Assembly: GCA_028583405.1 (NCBI GenBank)
Contig: CM053243.1
Location: forward strand, 23,710,867 to 23,774,866
Origin: Pogonophryne albipinna
Lineage: Eukaryota; Chordata; Actinopteri; Perciformes; Artedidraconidae
Direction of reading: 5' to 3'
DNA: 64,000 nucleotides
Positions 32,101-62,000 of the stretch are shown piece after piece (position 1 is the first letter of the stretch; every line of letters begins with the position of its first letter). A model generated the notes under the pieces. That model worked only from the letters and a program-made list of their open reading frames with translations. It was not told the origin of the DNA and did not search any database. The position numbers were made by a program, and so were the translations under genes.

Positions 32101-35100
32101 AGGCATTGGAGGCAGAGGAGATCGTCAAGCAGCTGGACATAGAGCAGGCAGTGGAGATGCCCACCAGCACAGCCACATCCACACAGGAGCTGTGTGCCCC
32201 CACCAACTACTACTCCAGTGTATCGCAGCTTCCACCTATGCGACCTCAGCACATCCCAGAGCTAACTCCCACAGAGGGGGAGGGAGAGCTCTGTGCTGAT
32301 GCCGACCTTCCACCCCTCACAGGTAGATATGGCAGCTAAGAACCGATGTTTCTGAAATAGAGTTTTAATTCATGTTGACGTTATAGTATCTTGCGTTATT
32401 GTATTCCTGTTTCTCATCGTGCTCTTTTAACATTTGGTTTGTGTTGTGGTTCCAGCTCCGGGCTCCAGTCCAGAAATTACATATGTGGACGCTCCTCCTG
32501 CCGCTGTCCCTCAAGAGGCAACCTATGAGGAAGACTGGGAAGTGTTTGACCCGTAAGTAAACAACTGCAGTCTTCAACGTTTCGTCGTGTAGTCAGACTC
32601 TATTGAACAGAATTCACAAGAAAACAGAATAGCAATATTTGGAAAGTAAGGGGTAGTGGGATTTTTCATCAAGCAAAGGGGAAAAGGTGAGCTGTTTGAT
32701 TTGACAAAGTCCAGACTATGATTAAGTCAAATGTATCCAGACCTCCAAGCTGACCCTTTCACCCACAACAACACCAAAAAACCAGCAGCAGAACTCCCAA
32801 TGTTTGATCTCACAAAGTGTTTCCACATGCTATAGTTTGCTATTCATATGAATGATCACAGTAACTAATGAAGTCTGTGTGATGTTTTGATTTGTAGGTA
32901 TTTCTTCATCAAGCACGTGCCTCCACTGACCGAGGAGCAACTCACTCGTAAGCCCGCCTTACCTCTGAAGACGCGCAGCACGCCCGAATTCTCTCTGGTC
33001 CTAGACCTGGTCAGTTGTTCAAAAACACATTTGTTTGTTTTTCAAGTTTATTAAAACTCTGTTGACCTTTTTACACACGTCATAAGATTGAGTAAAGTTT
33101 CCTTGTATTCTCTCTGTTGTGTCCGTTAGGATGAGACGTTGGTTCACTGCAGTTTAAATGAGCTGGAGGACGCAGCACTTACCTTCCCTGTCCTCTTTCA
33201 AGATGTCATTTACCAGGCAAGTTCACTCGCTCTGTTTATCTTTAGGATGCCACTAGAGGGGGATAAAATGTCATTTAAAAAAAACTTGCAAAAATAGAAA
33301 AACTTGTCATACACTTTGATAACTGTCAAATTCAATAGACAAACCAAAATGACGATTCCTATTTACAGATTTTGACTTGCAATAAACTGTGTCTGTTTAT
33401 CATACATATTTGCTTACTTGTTATTTGCTGTGTGCAGGTGTATGTGCGCCTGAGGCCGTTCTTTAGAGAGTTTCTGGAACGCATGTCTCAAATCTATGAG
33501 GTAACTATAACCCGACGACGCCTATTGATTCATTAATCCTATAAACACATCAGATTTAAAAATACGTGACCTTTTTATAATTTATTTTCTTCCTTTCCTA
33601 GATCATCCTTTTCACAGCCTCTAAAAAGGTCTATGCAGACAAACTGCTGAACATCTTGGATCCTAAAAAGCAGCTCGTGAGGTACGGTGTGTTTTTATAT
33701 TCTGTTATATAACTGCACACCTAACTGAAAGCTTGATGCAGGCTGAATGAGCCGGGGTTGGCATGTGCTGCCGTTGAGGTGTCAGTGTTGTGGTTTTCTG
33801 AATTATTGATAGCTTTGACCTTGTCACTGATTGATCTTTCTCTCTTCTCTACTGTAACTGTAGACACCGGTTGTTTCGGGAGCATTGTGTCTGTGTCCAG
33901 GGAAACTACATCAAGGACCTCAACATCCTGGGCAGAGATCTGTCAAAGACCATCATCATCGACAATTCACCGCAAGCCTTTGCATATCAGGTGAGCACTT
34001 GAACAAATAAAACACTAGAGGTTCTCTGGTTACTGACAAGTATCTGCCATTGTCACCAAAGTCGAACAAAGGAAAATGATAGACGATGAGGACTGCATTA
34101 AAACCAGAATGTAACTTTAATTTTTGTAATGAAACTATAATGTAGGTTTCAGCCAGCATTAAGCTTTTTCATGATTATAAATAACTCTGGTTTGATCAGT
34201 ATTCAAATAACAGCATTAAGCTTCTACACAAAAACAGCTGGTCACAACAAACCTTTTATTACAGGTTACTTGCTAGACGCTTTTATCCAAAGCGACTTAC
34301 ATACTCAATACTGTGGGCAATCCCCACAGGAGCAATTTGGGGTGAAGTGTCTCAGGGACACAACGACATGCTGACTGCAGTGGGGTTTGAACCTGTGACC
34401 CCATGATCCAAACACGAACACACCAATCCACTGCGCCACACGCCTCCCCTTTTATAGATTCTATTTGTTAAAATCTGTGCTTCGGTGGAGATGAAGGATT
34501 CGATTTTTATCTCACACATCCCCACCTGGTTGAGATTTGCTGAGCTGCCTTTACTTTCCCTCTTTCTAAAACCCAGGATGTGGTATTTGTTATTCTGCTC
34601 TAATTACCACAAAGCCAACAGGACGTTGATGACTTATCATTGCGACTGAAAGAGATATTTTGTGTCACTAACAGATAACCATCTCCACATCTCATCTGAC
34701 TAAAAACACAAAGATTTACTGTTGACTGTCGTGGAGGAATAAAGAAATGAGAAACTATTCACATTTAAGAAGCCGGAAGCAGAGAACATTGACTTTGTCT
34801 TCTTTAGAAAATGAGTTGAACCAGTTAATTGTTGATTATTTCAATAGTTGTCCACTAATTGATAGATCTTTAATCTAATGGAAATGTCTTTCTCTTGATC
34901 CTGTCAGCTGTCCAATGGGATTCCCATAGAGAGCTGGTTCATGGATAAGAACGACAACGAGCTGCTGAAGCTGGTGCCCTTCCTGGAGAAGTTGGTGGAG
35001 ATGGTAAGATGTCCTACTGATCGGTATCTACATCAGTCATGTTTTACCATGTCAGTGAATCTAAGTTGTTCTTTATTCTTCTCCTTTCATGATCCTCTCC

Positions 35101-35181
35101 CCTGCGATCCTTCAGAACGAAGACGTGCGTCCGCACGTCCGAGAGAGGTTCCGGCTTCACGACTTGTTGCCCCCAGACTGA
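29113..35181 (+). CDS. ctdspl2: CTD small phosphatase-like 2 (SCP4/HSPC129), complete
   Basis: Nuclear HAD-type Ser/Thr phosphatase of the FCP/SCP family, which acts on transcription regulators such as SMADs and FoxO in mammals. Coding exons: 29113-29286, 31188-31317, 31414-31566, 32074-32322, 32456-32552, 32898-33009, 33130-33216, 33438-33500, 33602-33681, 33864-33990, 34908-35003, 35116-35181; 1434 nt, about 477 aa against 466 in human. The start [13 protein letters not shown] matches the family. The N-terminal half is disordered apart from conserved FSTIKKFI and [15 protein letters not shown]. The catalytic DLDET is residues 304-308 (nucleophile D304, acid/base D306), followed by [43 protein letters not shown] and the C-terminus [11 protein letters not shown]. 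The donor at 33217 is GC (CAG|GCAAGT). An acceptor six bases downstream of 31187 is an equally in-frame alternative. Identification is secure. Confidence 0.97.
29955..30360 (-). mobile_element. hAT-related fragment, reverse copy of golm2 block
   Basis: Read on the minus strand, the block matches about 22600-23000 over most of its length, for example the shared CAGTGGGTCTCAAACGTTTT stretch (30116-30135 here, 22804-22823 there) and the GATAGTT...CACTGAG sequence beside it. Small differences throughout show an old divergence. No clean ends or target duplication are apparent. Confidence 0.75.
30361..30825. mobile_element. Nested hAT-type ends
   Basis: Two further transposon termini can be read here. 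One is GGGCCGGCCCTG at 30609-30620, whose complement CAGGGCCGGCCC is a typical hAT end. The other is the AACCGGTTC-rich stretch ending ACCCAACCCTA at 30825, whose complement TAGGGTTGGGTAC is another hAT-like end. Partners were not clearly paired, so boundaries within the cluster are uncertain. Confidence 0.5.
30826..30952 (+). repeat. SINE tail fragment, head missing
   Basis: Matches the body and 3' part of the SINE at 34260-34447 (opposite orientation) with few differences, including ATTGCCCACAGTATTGAGTA and the common fish tail GTCGCTTTGAATAAAAGCGTC. The tRNA-like head is absent; the copy begins directly at the hAT-like end to its left, suggesting that insertion or deletion removed the head. 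Confidence 0.8.
33001..33138 (+). other. ctdspl2: Intron splitting the catalytic DLDET motif of ctdspl2
   Basis: The upstream exon ends with codons for D-L (residues 304-305, exon end 33009) and the downstream exon starts with D-E-T (33130-33138). The nucleophile and the acid/base aspartate are therefore encoded by different exons. Confidence 0.9.
34260..34447 (-). repeat. tRNA-derived SINE with target duplication
   Basis: On the minus strand the head reads GGCGTGTGGCGCAGTGGATT (box A-like) followed by ACAGGTTCAAACC (box B-like), then a body ending in the fish SINE tail GTCGCTTTGGATAAAAGCGT. An 8-bp direct repeat CCTTTTAT flanks it (34252-34259 and 34448-34455). It is in the intron before the penultimate ctdspl2 coding exon. 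It is not a functional tRNA gene: no acceptor-stem fold is evident and a SINE body follows. Confidence 0.85.
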
Positions 35182-37930
35182 TCCGACCAGTCTCTCACAA
35201 CGGGACAACAAGAAAAGACTGAAAACAACGTGCGTGTACAAAGGCCTTCTTTGGATTACAAACTACAACATTGCCATAACTGTTAAGATTTGTTTAGCCT
35301 TTTTTCATTTTTAAATCCACTGTTGCTTTTTTTTTAAACTTGAGAAAAGAGGAACCTTTTTAAAGGTCCGGGGGAACATTTCTAAATGTATAGATGAAAC
35401 TACACACGCTATGAACAAGCCAAGGCTATTTCCTCTTTTGACTGACTGCAGCTGTGGAGCTGATATCTCCTCCACTAAACTCTGAGGTCTTGGTGCTGGT
35501 TTAGTGGATTTAAAAAAGCCACTTGGTAAAGAGGAACTCCCCCTCCCCCCGACCCGAGTCGAGTCCTTGAACCCAAACCAACCCACTGGTGCTCACGCTG
35601 TTGACGCTGACAAATAACCACGCTCATTTTCAGCAGGAATGACTGGCCTGAAAATCAATCTGTGCATGTGTGTATGTTTACTCCGGGCCACACACACTGA
35701 CTTGGTGTTTGACAAACCTACGATCTGTAGCCTTTAAAATCATATGCATTCCTCCGTAGCTGAGTCAAGTTTCTATTGTTGGTTGCAGTTTTTTTCTGGT
35801 AAAACTGGTGTTTCATTGTTTAAAAAAAAAAAAAGATAGCATTTCAAAGTGTTTTACTTCTGTTTGTAAGATATGATGTTTTAAAAGGGGTTGTGTACGT
35901 TTTTATTGTAAGCCTTTTTTTCTATGAGGAGAACATGGGTGCATATTAATGACAGTCCACTGCATAGTCAAACTAAATGGACTTTTAAGTATAGTTTGTT
36001 CTCTTTTAACAAATAGGTTTAAATCAATGTGTTGGCTCCACTGTGGTCACAACAAGGCTCTTTAATTAAATGTTAGGATTAAGAATCTACTTACCTGGAA
36101 ATCTGACATATTGTAAAGGTTTGAGGGCATTCATTTTCAAAATGATCAGCGTTACCTTTCTTTGATAATAGTATTTGATTTGTCTATAACCAGTAGTGTA
36201 TTTTTCTCCTAATCAAGTTTTCTGGCTAAAATCAGAGCTCGGTTTCTTTTAGTTGTAATGTTTTCAGTAGCATTATGACTAATGTAGCACATCTGTGTGT
36301 CAGAAAGTATGTTCATATCTAAGGCCGAACGCTGTACCAGCAACATACTGTTCAACAGCTTCCTTGGCTGTTCCTCCAGAAGTTTCATTTTTTTACTTTG
36401 TACTTTTTAAGTTCCCTTTTTTCAGTTTTCTGGTTAGTGCAGTTTAAAGCATTGTGTTTAAGAATGGTAACTATATGAATGTGTTTCTGCCTGACATCAG
36501 CCTGGACACAGACACTCTGTTTCTCAACTTTTATTTATTTAATATTGAGACAAACAGTATTCTGACATGCAGATGTTTTGTTGGCATCCTTACTAAACCT
36601 CAGAGCTAAAGATGGAAAGCCCAACATGACGGCCATTGCCCAAACACTCGAGTTAACTTGAATTTCTGTGACAAATTGGCATGCATTATTGAACCTTTTT
36701 TACGTTCAAGCAGATGTGAGTTTGGATTGGTTGCCTGTACAGTGCCATACGATCCCTCCATTATACCCCCCCTCCCCCCAGATAGAAAGAGACAATCAGA
36801 CCTCAAAGTTCTGCAGACACTCGGCCCCCCTCCCCTGTTATTTTCAGTGTGCTGTATTTGTTGTGTACTGTGATTACCCCCCCCCCCCCCCCAGAACATT
36901 TACCGGGGGATCGTACTGAGCCCTCACTGAGCGCAGCTTCTGCTCACAGTTTCCATCTGTCCATTATTTGCCTTTCTCCACCTTTTTTTGTTTTCCTTCT
37001 CCAGAAATAAGAATTAGTTTGTACTGAAGTAACATTTGTTACAGGGCACAATGGTGTTTGCGTGAGTAAACATCTCCGGACTATGAATGTAAATTGTACA
37101 CGGGGTGAAGTCTTAAGTGTCTTTCCGAAATCCTTGTTTTCTTCACCCCTCATCAACTAGAACAAGGGATGGCAGCATGGCTCTGCCGTTCACACGTTGC
37201 AGAGGAGGCGAGAACAATATGCAGGAAGAGGAAACATGTCTTGAAGTCCCCTAAAGTTAGCCCCCCCCCTCCTTCCTCAGCTCTCACTATCCTGACTGCT
37301 ATCTTTCAGAATGCAAGCCTCGCGTAGAGAGTGCGATGTCGTTCCCTCGGAGAGACCCTGTGTGTGATCAGTCGGGGCTTGTTTGTGCGGGGGGGTTTGA
37401 TACTTCTCACTCAGCTCATTTTAACGTGCATTACCAGTTTATTGTACACTGAGTGTTGTACAATACATGCAGCTTCATGTTTAAAAAAATCCTTAAAGTA
37501 AGGAAAATCTTTTGTATTTTTTATTTCAAAAGGCATGTCCTATCTACTTTTTAAATGTATTAATGAAGATTTAACTTTACATCAGATGGAGTGTTTTCTT
37601 TTTTCTTACAAATATCTGTATGTTTAGTTTAGCGCAATGTCACTGAACTGTTAAACTTAGCATGTAGAGAAAACCGCTTGCTTTGTGGGAAAGTCCTAAA
37701 TTAAATTTTAATCATGGCACTTTTTCTGCAGAAAAGAGCAATTGTGTTAATGATTTTTTTTCTTCCAATATCTGTTAAGCCATTTTACTTGCAACAATTG
37801 CTATTTGTGCTGAAGATGTATTTAAAATGTTTTAAGACATCTTTGTACGCCGTCAGGCTTTATGCTATTGTAAAGTGTATATACAGTTACATTGAATTTG
37901 AAAGAAAGTTTTAAAGTTAAAAACCTCTTG
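35182..37930 (+). other. ctdspl2: ctdspl2 long 3' UTR (extent estimated)
   Basis: No splice-supported exon follows the stop until strc. Mammalian ctdspl2 also has a long 3' UTR. The region includes a run of 16 C at 36877-36892 and shorter C-rich runs at about 36765-36779 and 37261-37271. I found no canonical AATAAA; ATTAAA-type variants occur near 37700 and 38092, so the end is a guess. Confidence 0.45.
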
Positions 37931-39146
37931 CATGCTCTTTGTTTTTATTTCTCTTAACTGTCTGAATATAGGGGACAATTCATTAATTCACAATGGTTCA
38001 AGTGTGGGGTCCTGTTGCACCAACTATGCTTAGATGATGGATTTCCTCATTTTTTGCCAACAGAAATGGCACCACTATATGAATTGTAGCAGCATTAAAA
38101 GGCCTACAAAAGTTTAGTTATTTTTCATTTTAATATCGCTAATTGTTCACTTTGCATTTCACAGGCTTCATAGTGCCTTGTTTATATTCACTTCATATTT
38201 GCCAAATAACTAGTCCAAATAGAAATAGTTTGTAATAATACCCTTTTCCAGATTAGCCTTTTATCTTAACTCCTTCCATTAACTTTCCTTCAATTATTTA
38301 ACTATTAGATTTTTAGTGTATTTTAATTGGACTCTGTGATTTAGATGATTTTGTTTAATCTCTAAATTGTAGATTTTAAGGGATTTTTATTTAATGTTTA
38401 AATGTGATTTATTAAAACTTGAATGAGTTTTCCATTTGAAGACAATAAGGCAATATAGGAAACCTTTAAAATACATCATTATGTAGGAGCCCATTTAAAT
38501 AAGTGACTACCTTGTAGTTCAGTTGGTTTGATACGATTATGTATACTTTTTAACAGGGTTGTTGTTCAAAACATTTCCAAAATATTTTTGTTTGAATGCC
38601 CTAGTCCGAGACCAAATGCTCTTTGACCGTCTGAAGGACCACCATCATTGGGAGCTGTAGTCCGCAGTAGTATTTTGCAGCAGATGTCTTTAAAATCCTC
38701 CAGCTGTCAGCCCGGAGTCTTCTCACTCCTCTGACAGGGCTCGGGTTTCAGATGCACGACTTAATCAACACACCCCATTAATAATTCAGCACCGATGGCC
38801 AGGCTTCTTGCTGAAATCCCTTCTGCATTTCACAGCCCTCATTTCGCACCTACCTTTTTCCCTTTACCGGTGTCCTTAATTACGCCGTTTCAGAGCAGGG
38901 GTAGAGTTGCAGGTAGAAGCAGAGGTGAGGAGCTCCAGAGAGCACAGTGGCCTGCTGGGAAAAGATGAAGTTTGAAGGATGAGCGACGACTTGTTGAACT
39001 CTGTATAGTTTACCAACATGAAGCCTTTTCTCAATCTGGTTCTTCCTCAGTTGAAGATCTCTACAGGATAAAGCAAAGTTGTTGTTTTTACCATTATAAT
39101 CTGGACTGGACGCCTGCTTGCACTTTTTTGCATGAGAACTATTACA
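37931..39146. other. Intergenic region between ctdspl2 and strc, incl. strc promoter
   Basis: AT-rich with no coding exon seen. The last few hundred bases must hold the strc promoter. Unlike the other genes here it shows no GCTAAC/GTTAGC cluster and little CG enrichment, consistent with a tissue-restricted gene. Confidence 0.45.
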
Positions 39147-57029
<17,883 letters not shown>

Positions 57030-58960
57030 CCCCACTCACCCCTGCTGGATCAGGAAACAACTCCTCACCCACATAACCAATATTCTCAATTATCTATCTA
57101 TGCAATACCTCGTTGAAATAAGCAGAATATCAGGATTTCTATTGTGTAATGACAATGTTATTTGTTTTGTGCATCTTTCACTTATATTTACATATCAACA
57201 TTCAGCACTGAAGGAACCAAAGTATGGTTTAATTAGAACAAAACACAGTACATATTAATAATATTATACATTATAAACAGCATATATATCGACCAACATT
57301 GACCATTTTTTTCATTACACTTGGCTTATTTATTCATTTATTTTATAAACCTCTATGCTCCACTTCAAAGTATCTTCTAATGTGATGCACTACCCAGAAA
57401 AACAACCGAGACACTTACAATATTTAAATACACCTACAAAGTCATATATTTTTGTGAAATAATATATTATTTTTGTCAGAGTAAGAGTTGTTATGTTTGC
57501 TATATTTATATATCTATTGTGTGTTATGATAACAGGTATGTTCAAAGAGACTTGATTCTACTAGTTTCGGTGAACTTGTCAGACTTACTTTGCTGTGAGT
57601 TTTGTATTGTTGTGCACACTTTCTGGTGTGATAAATACAGTCTTAAATTATGAACCAATCTGCCTCTGATTGACTCTTTTTATTTCTTAATACATTCATC
57701 AAAGTGGAATCAAACAAAGGGTAGAAAATATCTTCTCACAATTCTCAGTAATATCTCACATCCATCTACACTTTTGCTAAATAAAACTGGGAATATCTCT
57801 TTTATCCATCCTTTTCATTTTAAGTTTGTTCACTCCAGCAACTCTGGCCAGCAAGACTCCAGATGTAAAAAGCTCTGGTTAAAATGTTGTATTACTTTAC
57901 ACAGAAATCATTATCACAAGTGATGCACACAAGCAAGTGTATTTAGACCACTCATTTTAACTTCCCAGATCGACAGTTAAGGATGTAACCTGGTTTCATT
58001 TGCGCAGCCTCATTGCTGTGATATTTGAGTAGGACTGCTTAGCTTATCAGACAAAAATAAATGATCACTATCATCTGTAGTTAAACTTAGTAAGTAATAT
58101 ATAAATTATGTAAAATAATATACAAGTATATTTATTTTTACTTTTTTAATTAACATTATAAGATAGCAGGTTAAATAAAACAATTATGGACAATGTATTA
58201 AAATCATTAAGTCAAAATAGATAGTAGATCAAGTTCCTGACTTTTTTTACTAAAATTACAATTACAAATTTGACCTACTTACTAGCTAATTATTTTGTAT
58301 TTATTATCTAATAATTTGAATTAAATCTGAAATTGTTGATTCATATTATGTTGATTTAAAAAAATACCATAACAACCCACACTTTATCAGCCTTGTTTGG
58401 CATTTGTGTCTGTGTTTTTTCTGTTTTCTGTAACAACCAAGCAGCAGGAATACAAATGGTCAAACATTAATACTTTAAATTAAACTAATACATTGGTAAA
58501 TATATAAAATGATTAAAAATGTTATACAAAATGATGTTGCTTATTAATATAGTTAATTTGTTTTAATGAAAATATAAAAAAACTGGTTCCCACTCCTCCA
58601 AAAAAAAATCACATTTATGAATGTACATGTAATGTAGATATAGTTGTACTACTGCTGTTATATACCAAACGTCATCTACGACTACAAGATACATTTATTT
58701 TATGCTATAAATACTGTTGCTACTTATCTACCTAAATGTGTACTTCTGTACATTTTAATAATTGTATTTCAAATATTATGTGCATGCCTTTTTATTTAAC
58801 AATGTTTTCTCTATCTATACTTTGCTGTAACATCTGTTGGAGGAGGAGGAATACAGTTACTCTGAATAAACAAAAACCTAGAATGGGATTGATTCGAAAT
58901 ACTTAAATGGGTTATATGTAATTGTGATTACCCGGCCTACCATATCAGTGTCCAGTCGCC
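57030..58960. other. strc 3' UTR and strc-eif3j intergenic region
   Basis: Very AT-rich. GATAAA near 57630 and AATAAA at 57780 are candidate poly(A) signals for strc. Beyond that I see only low-complexity AT-rich sequence and no exon. Confidence 0.5.
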
Positions 58961-59088
58961 TGAAGAAGCCCAGGGAAGCAGCCAGGTCACAGGATCAGTG
59001 ACGTCCAGAAGGTGGGAGCAGTTTGTGAACCAACGGGCTGCCGCACTGACTGACTGCGAGCCTGTCAAACACAACCAACACAGCCAAC
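58961..59088 (+). promoter_or_regulatory. eif3j: eif3j 5' UTR/proximal promoter
   Basis: Composition rises in G+C just before the start codon, which sits in the good context AACATGG. No TATA box is apparent. The transcription start is not determined. Confidence 0.45.
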
Positions 59089-62000
59089 ATGGCGGACTGG
59101 GGTGAGCAACTTAAGTTATGAAGGATAGCTAACTGTTCATCATTCGCTTGTCACAGTCGTTGATTCACAAACCCCACGCTTTACCCGTTATTGTCAAACT
59201 CAGTTGTTAGATGTGGATTGCACTAACGAAGATCATGTTGTGGTTTTTACAGACGCTGAAACCTTCGAGCCGGAGGAGCCGAATAAAAAGGCGGCAGTGG
59301 TTGACAAATGGGAAGGCGAAGACGATGAAGACGACGTTAAGGTAAAGGAAAAAAGCTGATATTTAAGTTAAAATCAGTGTCGCCGTTACTGCCGTTAGCT
59401 GGACCGATTGTTGTGAAGCTAACGTTGTGTTTTAGCGGCGGTGCCATGCTTCATGTCAGGCTGCTGTCAGTCCTCCGTCCTGAGTTAGCTTTGTGCTAAC
59501 GGAGGCTAACTCATGTGGCTCCATCAGTCAGTCTGTTAGCCACCGTTAGCCTGATAACTCGGCTTCCAAATGGCCTTAAAGCACAGTTATCACAGTGAAT
59601 GTTCACCAGTCAGTAAACGATTGTGGATTAAAACTGATTAATGGACTCTTAATTGTATTTGCCTTTGTTGTACGATATGAATAAGCAATGTTAATCTTGG
59701 ATATACGGGCTAACATCTTACCGGGCCACTCAGCTAGCTATCAGTTCGCTATGAAAATGAGCTTTAGCTAACCTCGACGATAGAGGGCTTTAGAGTCCCT
59801 TTGTGGATGATATAGACAGTGATGTCATCGTTGCCCAAAGTGTGTTGCATTACATGATTACTTACTTATAATTTCTCCCGGATGCCTGAGTTTCATTCAC
59901 CATAAGGCTGTTAGCGAGCTAACCAACTTTAGCCACAGTGATATGTTATCATCATCCTAGTTGATGACTCAACTCAAGGCAAGGACGAGGCCTAGAACTT
60001 TCTAGAACTTGACAACAGGCAGATGGTATGAGACTCGATGCATAGCTGCTTTTCAGTTGGTTATTAGCTGTATGTCGTGATGGTTGTTGTCGAGAAACCT
60101 CTGATAATTGACCTAGGGAAAGTGCTGGTAGAGGCCTCTTCAATTGTTCAGTTTTCTGTCACATATGGTTCCCAAGCTAAAGACACTGATGAGTCAATGT
60201 CCTCTACTATAGCTCAAACTGTGGTCAAGTCAGGGACTGACATAAATTGTTATTGTACAACATATATTATTTTGTAATTTCAAGTGGATTGTATTAATGT
60301 GTTATTGAATTTACTGTAAGCTCAAATACAATAGCCTCCGTTCCATTATACCAATTGAGTTATTACGTATAAGTAAAGGGTGGATTTAAGTGATAACAAT
60401 GATTATGTGGATATTGTAGAGCATTACAACACTGACTTATTTGTAGACTTTAATTACATGTTTTAACTTGGGCGTTGCATCTGTCCCTAGGACAATTGGA
60501 ATTTGCTTAGGGCTGTGCCAAGTAGTACTGTTATTTTAATATTATTTCCAATGTTCCCACTACAGTTTTATATTAGTTCTCAATTCTTTAAATGTTTTTA
60601 AACAAAAACTTGAGTTATTAGTAGATTCATCCATTTGATAATAAAATCATATAAATACAATCTGATCTCACTGAAATTGAGTTTTATATTGATAAGAATG
60701 AACCTCGACTCACCCAGCTTTGCATGCTTTTCTTGCATAAATGCCCGTGAACTGTACATATTGTGTAGTTACATTGGTTTAGGCTGGAAACCGATCTGAA
60801 CGCCTCATTATGCAGTACTTGAATTATTAGGAACATGGGTATTTTTTGTTAGTGAGGCTTGTTTGTAAAATTAAGGATGTTTATGGCTATTTTCTGCAAT
60901 TTTTCTGATTTGTGTATATATGTGATGGTGTCTAAGTGATGTACTGTTTGTGTGCTATACGAAAAGTTAATTTACATTGTTAAAATGGGTAATATGTAAT
61001 ATAATCTTTTTAACTGTTCCAATAGATTTTTTTAACAGTCAGGCAAACAACACTAGAATAACCTGTGTAACTTGGATGGTTAAAGGTGGGGTAGGTAAGT
61101 TTGAGAAACCGGCTCGAGATACACTTTTTGTTATATTCCATGGAATGCTCTTAACATCCCGATAGCAATGAATATATTAAATGCTTTGACAAAAAATCCA
61201 TAAAAAAATATCATCTTTGGAAGCCGTGGTAAAAAGCACGACCAATCATTTTAGCCGGCCCGGCTAAAATAACTGGATGGCCTACCTGCCTGTCAGCCTT
61301 CCATCTGTGCACAAACTTATCTCATGCCCTCATTGGTCATGTGCGAGTTCGTGTGTGTGTGTTGGAGAAGGGGCTCTGTAAGGAAGTGGCAGATTTTCTC
61401 CGGTTGTGTATTTTCAAATTCTAGCGCACTCGAGCTGGTTTCTCCGAAATTACCTACCCCACCTTTAAATGAAAATGTTCCCACCTTTTTGTTCACAGGA
61501 TAACTGGGATGATGACGAAGAAGAAAAGGAGAAAAGGGCAGCGATGAAAAAGGGTATGTATTTAATTTCCTCTTTGTTATTTTAAATCCCTTTACATTAT
61601 ATGCTAATAAGTGGCATAGTTGTCTGCTTTCACTGCAAATTCACATGTGGTTTTATTCCATCATTTACATTTTCAGAGGCAAAGGTTTCTGAAAAAAAAA
61701 AGTTGAGTGAGAAGATCAAAGAGAAAGAAAACCGGTTAAAGAAAAAAGAGGAGGAGAAGATGAGAGAGTTGGAGGAAAATGTGAGTTTTTTTTAAACCTC
61801 TTATGGCTTTAACAGTTTTATAATTCACAAACGTCTGTCATCTCTTAATAATGTTTTCCTTTTGACTTTGTATCTGTTCTTACAGGAAGAAGAGCTCTCT
61901 CCTGAAGAATTACTTGCAGATAAGTTAAGAGTGAAGAAATTACAGGAAGAAGCAGACTTGGAGCTAGCAAAAGATGCTTTTGGTAAGACATCATCACCCT

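Noticed and set aside
34370..34447. Possible tRNA gene on the minus strand
   Set aside because: Box A- and box B-like sequences are present, but they form the head of a SINE with body, tail and target duplication; a partial copy is nearby.
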